Source: Anaerolineales bacterium UBA5195 (GTDB lineage Bacteria; Chloroflexota; Anaerolineae; Anaerolineales; Villigracilaceae). From it: a DNA stretch of 22,125 nucleotides. The DNA lies in contig DHVZ01000104.1 of the NCBI GenBank assembly GCA_002412925.1, positions 34,092 through 56,216 of the forward strand, written 5' to 3'. Every line of letters starts with the position of its first letter. The stretch's first letter is position 1. A program made the position numbers and the translations under genes. Positions 6,473-12,545 of the stretch are shown here, in pieces. The notes under the pieces were generated by a model. That model was not told the origin of the DNA. It saw only the letters and a program-made list of their open reading frames with translations, and searched no databases.

Positions 6473-7069
6473 TTGGAAGAATCTATTTTAGAGAACCCGG
6501 CGACCGAGCCTGAAACCGGCGTCCCCGCATCCCCAGGTTGGGGGCGTTTCTTTTTGGACGTGCTTGAAACTTTATTGCTTTCGGCAGTTTTGTTCCTGGC
6601 AATCAATGCCCTCTCGGCGCGCGTGCGAGTTGATGGTTTTTCCATGAAACCCACCCTGCAAGACGGTGAATTTGTGCTCGTCAATCGCCTGTCGTACCTG
6701 GTGGGCGCGCCGCAGCGCGGTGATATTATCGTCTTTCACTTCCCCCTCGACCCGGCCAGCCAGGACCTGATCAAGCGGGTGATTGGTTTACCCGGCGATG
6801 TAATTGCGGTGCAGTCGGGGGTTTTGTCGGTCAATGGGCAGCCCTTGCCGGAACCTTACATTGCTGCGGCCCCATTGTATTCGGGTGAATGGGTTGTGCC
6901 GGCGGGAGAACTGTTCGTTTTAGGTGATAACCGGAACGATTCCTCTGATTCGCATTCCTGGGGTATGCTGCCGCTTAAGGAAGTGGTTGGAAAAGCAGTC
7001 CTGATTTATTGGCCGTTTCCAAAATGGAAGTTGATCGACCATTACGATTTTTCGAAGGCTGTTCAGTGA
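6473..7069 (+). CDS. lepB: Signal peptidase I
   Basis: 198 aa starting at TTG 6473, chosen because GGAGG (6464-6468) lies 4 nt upstream and no ATG fits. One N-terminal TM helix (about 26-48, FFLDVLETLLLSAVLFLAIN) is followed by the catalytic boxes: serine 57 in GFSMKPTL, lysine 101 in DLIKRVIGLPGD, and VLGDNRNDSSDSHSWG (149-164). The enzyme is anchored in the cytoplasmic membrane with its active site outside and cleaves signal peptides of exported proteins. The length is typical of the single-TM bacterial type. The serine/lysine dyad is intact. It probably has its own promoter (6445-6453). Confidence 0.95.
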   Translation: MEESILENPATEPETGVPASPGWGRFFLDVLETLLLSAVLFLAINALSARVRVDGFSMKPTLQDGEFVLVNRLSYLVGAPQRGDIIVFHFPLDPASQDLIKRVIGLPGDVIAVQSGVLSVNGQPLPEPYIAAAPLYSGEWVVPAGELFVLGDNRNDSSDSHSWGMLPLKEVVGKAVLIYWPFPKWKLIDHYDFSKAVQ

Positions 7070-7112
7070 GTCTTATAGGAATTCGACTTTTTTATAAAGA
7101 AGTGGGTGTTGC

Positions 7113-7409
7113 TTGAGCTACAATCATGATTTTGCCAGTTTTCCTTGTAACCAGTGCCAGGCAGGGATGATGCGCCTGCAGTTCATCACCTATTTCACCT
7201 GGCTGGACGAAGAGCTTGTGACAGTGCCCAACTTCCCGGCCTGGGTTTGTGATGTCTGCGGTAAGCGAGAATATGACGAGCGTGCAGTCAACTGGCTGAC
7301 AACTTTGCTCAGCCCGAATGCCGGCCAGACCACCATTCAGCCTCGCCCGCGGCGGCGGCGGATTCCACCTGTCAAGCGCGAACCAAACCGCCCAAGGTCT
7401 ACGGAGTAA
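7113..7409 (+). CDS. YgiT-type zinc finger protein
   Basis: 98 aa from TTG 7113; no better start exists in frame. Two cysteine pairs, CNQC (12-15) and CDVC (46-49, followed by GKREYD), plus the CQAGMM turn match the YgiT/MqsA-type zinc-binding N-terminal domain. Here the HTH half of MqsA is missing; instead the protein ends in a proline- and arginine-rich tail (RPRRRRIPPVKREP). No toxin-like partner lies beside it, so an antitoxin role is not supported. The next gene starts 3 nt after its stop, so the two form a tight pair. Confidence 0.75.
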   Translation: MSYNHDFASFPCNQCQAGMMRLQFITYFTWLDEELVTVPNFPAWVCDVCGKREYDERAVNWLTTLLSPNAGQTTIQPRPRRRRIPPVKREPNRPRSTE

Positions 7410-7412
7410 CCC

Positions 7413-7955
7413 ATGGCTTTCGATGCTCCTTCTGTAACCCATCGTGTTGTTTCAGCGGATTTCTTCACGCCAAGCTATCGGGTTGTTGGCAAGGTGATGG
7501 TTCCCAATACCGGCCTGATGGGTCTGATCAACGACTCGACGAACTCGTTCATGGAAATTCTTGATGCGCGCCTGGCTCGGGTGCATATGCCCTCCAAGCT
7601 GGTGGATCACTATGAAGTTGTTCGGCTTGTAAAAGCCCAGATTTTCGCCATCGCGCTGACCCGCCGGGAGGACATGGGGCCACAGGCCCTGGCGCGGGGC
7701 GGGTATGTTCGTTTGAACGAGTATTCGGTGCGTATCACCACACCTGTCTATGAACTGATGGGAAACATGGAATGGGCTGGGAGGTTCGAATTTTCTACGA
7801 TCATGGTTGAGGGCAGCCGCGAGTTTGTCCCGATCTATGGCGCGACCCTAACTGCTATCCTGATTCCTTCGCTCAAAGTGGAGACCCAGGCCGCGATGTT
7901 CAACCGTCGCCAGGTCGATTTGCTGGCCTTGACCAGCCAGCGCATCGAAGATTAG
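7413..7955 (+). CDS. Conserved-looking protein of unknown function
   Basis: 180 aa, ATG 3 nt after the stop of the zinc-finger gene, so translation is probably coupled. It is soluble with no signal peptide. The sequence alternates strands and short helices: SYRVVGKVMVPNTGLMGLI near the N-terminus, MEILDARLARVHMP, YVRLNEYSVRITTPVYEL, then FEFSTIMVEGSREFVPIYGATLTAILIPSL. I do not recognise a family. Codon use and composition look like the neighbours. The tight pairing with a zinc-ribbon protein suggests shared function, possibly nucleic-acid or small-molecule binding, but that is only inference. Confidence 0.7.
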   Translation: MAFDAPSVTHRVVSADFFTPSYRVVGKVMVPNTGLMGLINDSTNSFMEILDARLARVHMPSKLVDHYEVVRLVKAQIFAIALTRREDMGPQALARGGYVRLNEYSVRITTPVYELMGNMEWAGRFEFSTIMVEGSREFVPIYGATLTAILIPSLKVETQAAMFNRRQVDLLALTSQRIED

Positions 7956-7968
7956 TTTCGAAAAATGC

Positions 7969-7997
7969 TTGACCTTTCGGGGCGGGGATGATAAAAT
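7969..7997 (+). promoter_or_regulatory. Promoter for tRNA-Glu
   Basis: TTGACC (7969-7974), 17-bp spacer, TAAAAT (7992-7997), ending 18 nt before the mature tRNA. Near-consensus sigma70 type. Confidence 0.75.
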
Positions 7998-8015
7998 CCT
8001 GCCCGCTCTAAAAAT

Positions 8016-8088
8016 GCCCCCATCGTCTAGTGGACCAGGACGCAACCCTTTCAAGGTTAAGACCAGGATTCGAATTCCTGTGGGGGCA
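8016..8088 (+). tRNA. tRNA-Glu (anticodon UUC)
   Basis: 73-nt cloverleaf. The acceptor GCCCCCA (8016-8022) pairs with TGGGGGC (8081-8087), discriminator A 8088. The D stem is GTCT/GGAC. The anticodon stem CAACC (8043-8047) has loop CTTTCAA with TTC at 8050-8052, then GGTTA; its outermost pair is a C-A mismatch. The variable region is 4 nt, as usual for tRNA-Glu. The T stem CAGGA pairs with TCCTG around TTCGAAT. CCA is not encoded. Its last 16 nt recur at 16668-16683, marking it as a likely integration site. Confidence 0.96.
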
Positions 8089-8102
8089 CTCTTTATTTAT
8101 GT

Positions 8103-8148
8103 ATTGAAATCGTGAGAGGGTGATTTTGCGCTCTCTCACGATTTCAAT
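8103..8148 (+). promoter_or_regulatory. Long hairpin between tRNA-Glu and the HTH gene
   Basis: ATTGAAATCGTGAGAG (8103-8118) is perfectly complementary to 8133-8148, and a further G-T and G-C close a 10-nt loop. It lies 15 nt after the tRNA and 15 nt before the HTH gene ATG. No T-run follows, so it is either an unusual tRNA terminator/processing stem or an operator/leader structure for the HTH gene. Confidence 0.7.
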
Positions 8149-8163
8149 CTAGGGAGTGTCAAA

Positions 8164-8370
8164 ATGCCGGATTTGGCGGAATATATTGAAACTTCCCAGG
8201 CAGCTGAAAAACTACACTACCATGTTGAGCACGTGCGTCGGATGATGCGCGAAGGTAGTTTGCAGGGGATCAAAATTGGCCGCACCTGGCTGGTGCAAAG
8301 GAAATCCCTGGAAGAGTATGTCGCCAAAACGGCTCAAATGAGCAAGCACGATCCGCGTCGAACACAGTAA
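8164..8370 (+). CDS. Small excisionase-family HTH DNA-binding protein
   Basis: 68 aa with GGGAG about 8 nt before the ATG. The segment YIETSQAAEKLHYHVEHVRRMMREGSLQGIKIGRTWLV fits the MerR-like winged HTH of excisionase-type proteins (HTH_17): a helix-turn-helix that selects DNA, then a wing strand with the characteristic G-x-x-W/L ending, then a short C-terminal helix SLEEYVAKTA. Such proteins bind DNA as architectural factors in excision or as small regulators. It lies directly beside a tRNA gene whose 3' end is duplicated, which suits an excision role, but no recombinase is nearby. A frameshifted second copy lies at 21437-21641. Confidence 0.8.
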   Translation: MPDLAEYIETSQAAEKLHYHVEHVRRMMREGSLQGIKIGRTWLVQRKSLEEYVAKTAQMSKHDPRRTQ

Positions 8371-8397
8371 AGCGCCCTTTTCAGGGCGCTTTCTTTT
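8369..8397 (+). terminator. Terminator of the HTH gene, copy 1
   Basis: AAAGCGCCCT (8369-8378), loop TTTC, AGGGCGCTTT (8383-8392), then CTTTTT. The left arm overlaps the stop codon. Confidence 0.9.
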
Positions 8398-8457
8398 TGC
8401 TTCTCGATGAGAAATAAATAGCGCCTCGACTTTGGCTCTTTGAGCAAAGTTGGGAGA

Positions 8458-8509
8458 CCGAATCTAAGCTAAAAAGGGCGCGAAAGCGCCCTTTTTAGCT
8501 TAGATTCGG
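8458..8509. repeat. 52-nt perfect hairpin, 24-bp arms with GAAA loop
   Basis: 8458-8481 is the exact reverse complement of 8486-8509 around GAAA (8482-8485). The inner part, AAAAAGGGCGC-GAAA-GCGCCCTTTTT, is a symmetrical terminator-like core and uses the same GCGCCC/GGGCGC block as the nearby HTH-gene terminator. Outer ends are CCGAATC and GATTCGG. It immediately precedes a gene remnant whose 5' end is missing. Possibly a bidirectional terminator or the end of a lost element. Confidence 0.95.
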
Positions 8510-8510
8510 G

Positions 8511-8792
8511 TGCACCCTGGATGGCAATTTTATCGACCAGCAGATTTCAAGCCTGTCGGATGATTGCATCCAATCCATCTTTGACGTAGCCCCCTTCCTG
8601 GCCCCGCTCCCCCGCAAACCTAGGAAAAAGAAACCGGCGAATCCGCGTGACCTGGAAATCTACAGGCTCCATACCGAAGAAAAACGCACTATCGCATCCC
8701 TGGCAAAAGAGTATGGTTTGGCAGAACAGACGGTCTGGGGGATTTGTAATCGGATGAGAAAAATAACCTTGGTTGCGGATGACATTCAGTAA
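8511..8792 (+). pseudogene. Beheaded gene with HTH-like C-terminus
   Basis: The frame ending at TAA 8790-8792 is open back to a TAG at 8496-8498 inside the hairpin, giving about 93 codons, but it has no ATG, GTG or TTG early on. The readable protein is TLDGNFIDQQISSLSDDC..., a proline/lysine-rich linker (PLPRKPRKKKPANPR), then DLEIYRLHTEEKRTIASLAK and EYGLAEQTVWGICNRM, which looks like a helix-turn-helix. It resembles the C-terminus of a phage- or plasmid-type protein; I do not recognise the family. The 5' end was probably lost when the hairpin or island boundary formed. Confidence 0.5.
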
Positions 8793-8841
8793 ACAAGCCC
8801 TCTCAAGCTGATAACCCTTGGTAATGTTCCCTTGAGGGCAC

Positions 8842-8872
8842 AAAACATATGGTGCATAGTTCCATATGTTTT
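8842..8872. terminator. Bidirectional terminator-like hairpin
   Basis: AAAACATATGG (8842-8852) pairs perfectly with CCATATGTTTT (8862-8872) around a 9-nt loop. It lies between the plus-strand gene remnant and the minus-strand IS remnant and has T-runs in both directions. It resembles the hairpin at 16700-16731 (shared CATATGG and CATAG-TTCCAT). Confidence 0.6.
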
Positions 8873-8885
8873 CCATTACACAAGT

Positions 8886-9098
8886 CCCTTCCGCTAGCGA
8901 TAGTAGGTTTGCTCGCTGACTTCCAGGATGCGCACCGCTTCACGGACGCTTTTTCCCTGCCCGAGCAGGATCTCAGCTTCCCGCAGCTTCAGAACAATTT
9001 GTTCAGCTGTAAAAACCTTCCGTTTTGACATTCTTTCTGTCTCCAATTGGTTCCTGATCCTATCACAGCCTTTGGATCAGTTCTTGGGGGGCAGGTCA
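8886..9098 (-). mobile_element. Truncated IS3-family insertion sequence
   Basis: The left end begins on the minus strand as TGACCTGCCCCCCAAG (from 9098). It has the 5'-TG start and CCCC block usual for IS3-family ends of the IS51/IS407 type. The 5' part of orfA follows, then similarity stops near 8886. orfB with the DDE domain and the right end are absent, so the element cannot move itself. Confidence 0.6.
8894..9031 (-). pseudogene. IS3-family transposase OrfA fragment
   Basis: 45 codons from ATG 9031, with GGAGA upstream: MSKRKVFTAEQIVLKLREAE..., then VREAVRILEVSEQTYYR, followed by TAG where family members have a tryptophan codon (YYRWRKE). This is the first, HTH part of OrfA of the IS3 family. 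The next codons CGG AAG still match RK, then similarity ends. It is therefore truncated by both a stop and a deletion and non-functional as a transposase. Confidence 0.75.
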
Positions 9099-9157
9099 AT
9101 GCTGAGGCGGTTAATTTGTCTAACCTATTTTTGACCAATACAAAAACCGGCTTTTTG

Positions 9158-9190
9158 GCTGAAATTCAAGAAAGTTATTTAAATTTCAGC
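9158..9190. promoter_or_regulatory. Inverted repeat upstream of the rbs promoter
   Basis: GCTGAAATT (9158-9166) and AATTTCAGC (9182-9190) are a perfect 9-bp inverted repeat with a 15-bp spacer, ending 18 bp before the -35 of the rbs promoter. That is a plausible site for an activator; the factor is unknown. Confidence 0.35.
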
Positions 9191-9208
9191 GAATGGACAG
9201 TACATGTC

Positions 9209-9237
9209 TTGACAATCGCTAAAATAGTCGCTATACT
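9209..9237 (+). promoter_or_regulatory. Strong sigma70-type promoter of the ribose regulon
   Basis: Consensus TTGACA (9209-9214), 17-bp spacer, TATACT (9232-9237). The predicted start (about 9244) falls within the left LacI-type operator, a classic repressible arrangement. Confidence 0.85.
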
Positions 9238-9240
9238 GTA

Positions 9241-9278
9241 GTTAATCGATTGCGTAATCCTTTACGTAATCGATTAAC
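9241..9278 (+). promoter_or_regulatory. Paired LacI-family operators
   Basis: Two AATCGATT boxes centred on CG (9247/9248 and 9271/9272), 24 bp apart, form a larger inverted repeat of 17-bp arms (9241-9257 and 9262-9278) with one mismatch. AAnCGnTT cores are the typical LacI-family operator. They cover the transcription start, so the LacI-type protein encoded next probably represses its own gene and the operon. The 24-bp spacing suits two dimers on nearly the same face. Confidence 0.8.
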
Positions 9279-9314
9279 GGAATAAATGACACATTCAGAG
9301 CCGAGCTAAAAATT

Positions 9315-10349
9315 ATGACAACCATTAAACAAGTAGCCGCTCACGCTGGTGTATCGTCCGCAACCGTCTCCCATGTCATCAATGGAACTCGTTATGTCTC
9401 TGAGGCTGTGCAGGAACAGGTGAAGAGAGCCATGCGCGAGTTGGACTATCGCCCCAACGCCTTGGCGCGGTCCCTACGCAGCGGGCAGACGCATACCCTG
9501 GGAATGATTTTGCCGGATAGCGCCAACCCGTTTTTTGCCGAAGTTGGGCATAGTATCGAAATTGCAGCTTTTGAAGCCGGATATAGTGTCATCCTTTGCA
9601 ATACGGAAAACGATTTTGAAAAAGAATCCCTTTACATCGATGTGCTGACCAACAAGCAGGTGGATGGGATGATTTTTGTGGCAACGGGGGAGCGCAGTGA
9701 TTCTCTTAAGAATCTGGTGGAAATGAAAATCCCTACCGTGGTCATGGACCGGGATTTTCCGGGATTGGAACTGGATTTAGTACTGGCTGACAGCTTTCAG
9801 GGTGGGGTTCTGGCAACCCAGCATTTGATTTCCTTGGGCCATAAACGGATTGGCTGTATTGCCGGGCCATCCAGTATTAACCCAAGTTCCCGACGCCTGG
9901 CAGGTTACAAGCATGCTCTGCAAGCCGCCAATCTGATGAGCGAACCTGAGCTGATTATGAATGGCGATTTCCACCCAGAATCGGGTTGGGAAACGAGCCG
10001 TGTAATGCTCTCACAACGGGATGCCCCCACCGCTATTTTTGCCTGCAATGACTTGATGGCCATGGGTGTGCTGCGCGCTGCAACAGAGTTGGGTTTACGC
10101 GTTCCTGATGACCTGGCTTTGGTAGGCTATGATGATATCGAACTTGCCTCTTACACAAATCCTCCGCTGACGACGATCAAACAACCCAAGGTGGCAATGG
10201 GGTTGGCTACCCTGGACTTCCTCCTTGGCCGAATAAAAGATCAACAAGCAGCTCCTCAGCGTATGGTATTACCTGTCTCCCTGGTTACTCGCGGTTCTTG
10301 TGGGGCACAGAAACTAACAAAACCATTTTCAGGAGGTGAGCACGGCTAA
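9315..10349 (+). CDS. rbsR: LacI-family transcriptional regulator of the ribose operon
   Basis: 344 aa. The N-terminal LacI HTH is intact (TIKQVAAHAGVSSATVSHVI, 3-22) with the hinge helix YRPNALARSLRSG (46-58). It is followed by a type 1 periplasmic-binding-like effector domain: LGMILPDSANPFFAEV, DGMIFVATGERSD, VVMDRDFPG, IGCIAGPSS, FACNDLMAMGVLRA, LALVGYDDIELASYTNPPLT. This is RbsR/CcpA-like architecture. It precedes a ribose transport operon on the same strand and follows paired operators, so it is probably an autorepressor relieved by ribose or a derivative. The weak ribosome site (GAGC region) fits low expression. The effector is inferred from context. Confidence 0.88.
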   Translation: MTTIKQVAAHAGVSSATVSHVINGTRYVSEAVQEQVKRAMRELDYRPNALARSLRSGQTHTLGMILPDSANPFFAEVGHSIEIAAFEAGYSVILCNTENDFEKESLYIDVLTNKQVDGMIFVATGERSDSLKNLVEMKIPTVVMDRDFPGLELDLVLADSFQGGVLATQHLISLGHKRIGCIAGPSSINPSSRRLAGYKHALQAANLMSEPELIMNGDFHPESGWETSRVMLSQRDAPTAIFACNDLMAMGVLRAATELGLRVPDDLALVGYDDIELASYTNPPLTTIKQPKVAMGLATLDFLLGRIKDQQAAPQRMVLPVSLVTRGSCGAQKLTKPFSGGEHG

Positions 10350-10423
10350 CAAAATAGTTTTGCAAAAAGCGCACAGACTTTCACTCCCTCGCTAAAGATG
10401 AGAGAAAGCCTGCGCGCCAGATG

Positions 10424-10449
10424 GGTGCAGGACGGCTTGCCCTGGCACC
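10424..10449 (+). promoter_or_regulatory. Hairpin in the gap between regulator and binding-protein genes
   Basis: GGTGCAGG (10424-10431) pairs with CCTGGCACC (10441-10449), leaving one bulged G. The 143-nt gap shows no convincing promoter or T-tract. The hairpin may be a processing or stabilising site allowing the binding protein to be expressed more than the regulator. Confidence 0.35.
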
Positions 10450-10492
10450 GTAGGTTAATTCTATCGCAAATCAAAGTTCTTTGGAGGATAAG

Positions 10493-12361
10493 ATGAAACT
10501 CGTTTCACGAATTCTAACCATCGCAGTATTTTTTGCCTTTGTGTTGGGGGCTTGCGCACCCGCCACGCCGGCCCCAGCACCCACGACTGCCCCGGCCGCC
10601 CCGGCTGAAAAGAAAGTCGTTGTGGGACTGGTCATGAAATCCCTGGCGAATGAGTTCTTCAAGATCATGCAAGAGGCGACGGTCAAGTGGGCCGCTACCC
10701 AGCCCGACATCGATCTCAAGCCGGTTGGCATGAACTCCGAAACCGATATCGACACCCAGTTCTCCGCGGTGGAGAACTTTGTCACCCAGAAAGCGGACAT
10801 CATTGTAGTGGCAGCGGCGGATTCGGTCGGCATGGTCGCCCCAGTTAAGAAAGCCGTGGATGCTGGGATCGTCGTGGTCAACTTTGATGTGATGCTCGAT
10901 AGAGCCGCGCTCAAAGCTGCTGGCCTGCCAGAAGATTTCCTCTTCGTTGGCCCGGACAATGCTGAAGGCGCCAAATTGGCAGGCGACGCCATGGCGGCGA
11001 AACTCGGCAAGGGCGGCAAGGTCATCATCATCGAAGGCAACCCAGGCGCGGATAACGCCACCATGCGTAAGAACGGTTTCTTGAAGTCCATCGAAGAAGG
11101 CGGGCTTGTGTTACTCGACTCAAAGACCGCTCATTGGGAAACCGAAGAAGCCAACACGGTCGTCACCAATATGCTGACCAAGTACCCGGATGTTCAGGGC
11201 ATTATGTGCGCCAATGACTCGATGGTGCTCGGCGCTGTCAAGGCGATTGAAGCTGCAGGCAAGACTGGCAAAATCGAAGTGGTTGGTTTTGACGCCATCC
11301 CAGCTGTTAATGACCTGATCAAACAGGGCAAGGTGCTGGCTACGGTAGACCAGTTTGGGCCTGATATGGCCAAGAACGCCATCGAGGTTGGTCTACGCGT
11401 CCTCAAGGGCGAAAACCTGACTGGCTGGATCAAGACCCCCGTCAAGCTGGTTGATGCCAAATCATTAGGCGTTACGCTCCCGACCGCCCCGGCTGAAAAG
11501 AAAGTCGTTGTGGGACTGGTCATGAAATCCCTGGCGAATGAGTTCTTCAAGATCATGCAAGAAGCGACTGTCAAATGGGCCGATACCCAGCCCAATATCG
11601 ATCTCAAACCGGTTGGCATGAACTCCGAGACCGATATCGATACCCAGTTTGCCGCGGTGGAGAACTTTGTCACCCAGGGTGCAGACATCATTGTAGTGGC
11701 AGCGGCGGATTCGGTCGGCATGGTTGCCCCGGTCAAGAAAGCTGTGGATGCCGGTATCGTTGTTGTCAACTTCGATGTGAAACTCGATACGGCCGCGCTC
11801 AAGGCTGCTGGCCTGCCGGAAGACTTCCTGTTCGTTGGCCCGGACAATGCTGAAGGCGCCAAACTGGCGGGCGATGCCCTGGCGAAGAAACTCGGCAAAG
11901 GCGGCAAGGTCATCATCATCGAAGGCAACCCTGGCGCCGATAATGCCACCCAGCGCAAGAACGGTTTCTTGAAATCCGTCGAAGAAGGCGGCCTGGTGCT
12001 GCTCGACTCGAAGACCGCCCACTGGGAAACCGAAGAAGCCAACACGGTTGTGACCAACCTGCTGACCAAGTACCCGGATGTTCAGGGCATTATGTGCGCC
12101 AATGACTCGATGGTACTCGGCGCTGTCAAGGCGATTGAAGCCGCTGGTCTGACGGGCAAAGTCGAAGTGGTTGGTTTTGACAACATTCCCGCTGTCCAAG
12201 ATTTGATCAAACAGGGTAAGGTGCTCGCGACGGTCGACCAGTTCGGCCCCGATATGGCCAAAAACGCCATCGAGGTTGGTCTACGCGTTCTCAACGGCGA
12301 AAACCTGACCGGCTGGATCAAGACCCCCGTCAAGCTGGTCACGGCTGCAGACCTGAAGTAA
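10493..12361 (+). CDS. Sugar-binding lipoprotein with two tandem ribose-binding domains
   Basis: 622 aa from ATG 10493, chosen over a TTG at 10481 because GGAGG (10483-10487) then sits 5 nt upstream. Signal peptide MKLVSRILTIAVFFAFVLGA with lipobox LGAC (cysteine 21) and a proline/alanine linker. Then come two complete type 1 periplasmic sugar-binding domains, each beginning APAEKKVVVGLVMKSLANEF (36 and 332) and containing AAADSVGMVAPVKKAVDAGI, IIIEGNPGADNAT, MCANDSMVLGAVKAIEAAG and LATVDQFGPDMAKNAIEVG. The domains differ at only 16 of about 285 positions by my reading. Family members normally have one domain (about 300 aa). It probably delivers ribose or a similar sugar to the RbsAC transporter. 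Both domains look functional. Confidence 0.93.
   Translation: MKLVSRILTIAVFFAFVLGACAPATPAPAPTTAPAAPAEKKVVVGLVMKSLANEFFKIMQEATVKWAATQPDIDLKPVGMNSETDIDTQFSAVENFVTQKADIIVVAAADSVGMVAPVKKAVDAGIVVVNFDVMLDRAALKAAGLPEDFLFVGPDNAEGAKLAGDAMAAKLGKGGKVIIIEGNPGADNATMRKNGFLKSIEEGGLVLLDSKTAHWETEEANTVVTNMLTKYPDVQGIMCANDSMVLGAVKAIEAAGKTGKIEVVGFDAIPAVNDLIKQGKVLATVDQFGPDMAKNAIEVGLRVLKGENLTGWIKTPVKLVDAKSLGVTLPTAPAEKKVVVGLVMKSLANEFFKIMQEATVKWADTQPNIDLKPVGMNSETDIDTQFAAVENFVTQGADIIVVAAADSVGMVAPVKKAVDAGIVVVNFDVKLDTAALKAAGLPEDFLFVGPDNAEGAKLAGDALAKKLGKGGKVIIIEGNPGADNATQRKNGFLKSVEEGGLVLLDSKTAHWETEEANTVVTNLLTKYPDVQGIMCANDSMVLGAVKAIEAAGLTGKVEVVGFDNIPAVQDLIKQGKVLATVDQFGPDMAKNAIEVGLRVLNGENLTGWIKTPVKLVTAADLK
10598..12361 (+). 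repeat. 888-bp in-frame tandem duplication inside the binding-protein gene
   Basis: Unit 1 spans 10598-11485 and unit 2 11486-12361; corresponding bases are exactly 888 bp (296 codons) apart. Long stretches are identical at DNA level, for example the first 70 bases of each unit, which points to recent duplication or continuing gene conversion. Unit 2 ends early at the stop codon, after KLVTAADLK. Confidence 0.95.
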
Positions 12362-12449
12362 ATTACCGGCTAATTCATCTCCGATGGCCAAATGACACGA
12401 CAACTTGCTTTTTCAGAAGTTTGGGTCTGGGCAAAGCGATGAGCCAAAT

Positions 12450-12514
12450 AACCCTCCCGTCAGATTGGAACTCTTTGCAGATTTTATTATGCACAACCAA
12501 TCTGCGGGAGGGTT
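12450..12514 (+). promoter_or_regulatory. Intercistronic stem-loop between binding-protein gene and rbsA
   Basis: 12450-12468 pairs with 12497-12514 (AACCCTCCCG...GATTGG with CCAATC...GGGAGGGTT), an 18-bp stem with one bulged T and a 28-nt loop. There is no T-tract. Stem-loops after binding-protein genes are known to protect the upstream mRNA and lower downstream expression; that role is inferred here. Confidence 0.75.
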
Positions 12515-12545
12515 CAAATAAAGACAAACTCCGGGTTGAATACCT

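Larger units (their letters stand above)
8145..8425 (+). repeat. HTH-gene repeat element, copy 1 (intact)
   Basis: About 280 bp from CAATCTAGGG to AATAGCGCC, nearly identical to 21418-21696. It contains the 68-codon HTH gene, its terminator and a short AT-rich tail. Coding differences between the copies are three substitutions and two one-base deletions, both in copy 2. The terminator loop reads TTTC here and GAAA in copy 2. Confidence 0.9.

Noticed and set aside
7113..7955. MqsRA-type toxin-antitoxin pair
   Set aside because: The zinc finger lacks the antitoxin HTH half, and the 180-aa partner shows no MqsR or RelE-like features.
8547..8876. 109-aa minus-strand frame over the decay zone
   Set aside because: Runs through the terminator hairpin and lacks protein-like patterns; the plus-strand frame to 8792 looks far more like a real protein remnant.
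11194..12069. Long minus-strand frame (291 aa) opposite the binding-protein gene
   Set aside because: Antisense shadow of the GC-rich duplicated gene; low-complexity S/T/A/P composition, repeated in the other unit (10471-11091), and no ribosome site.
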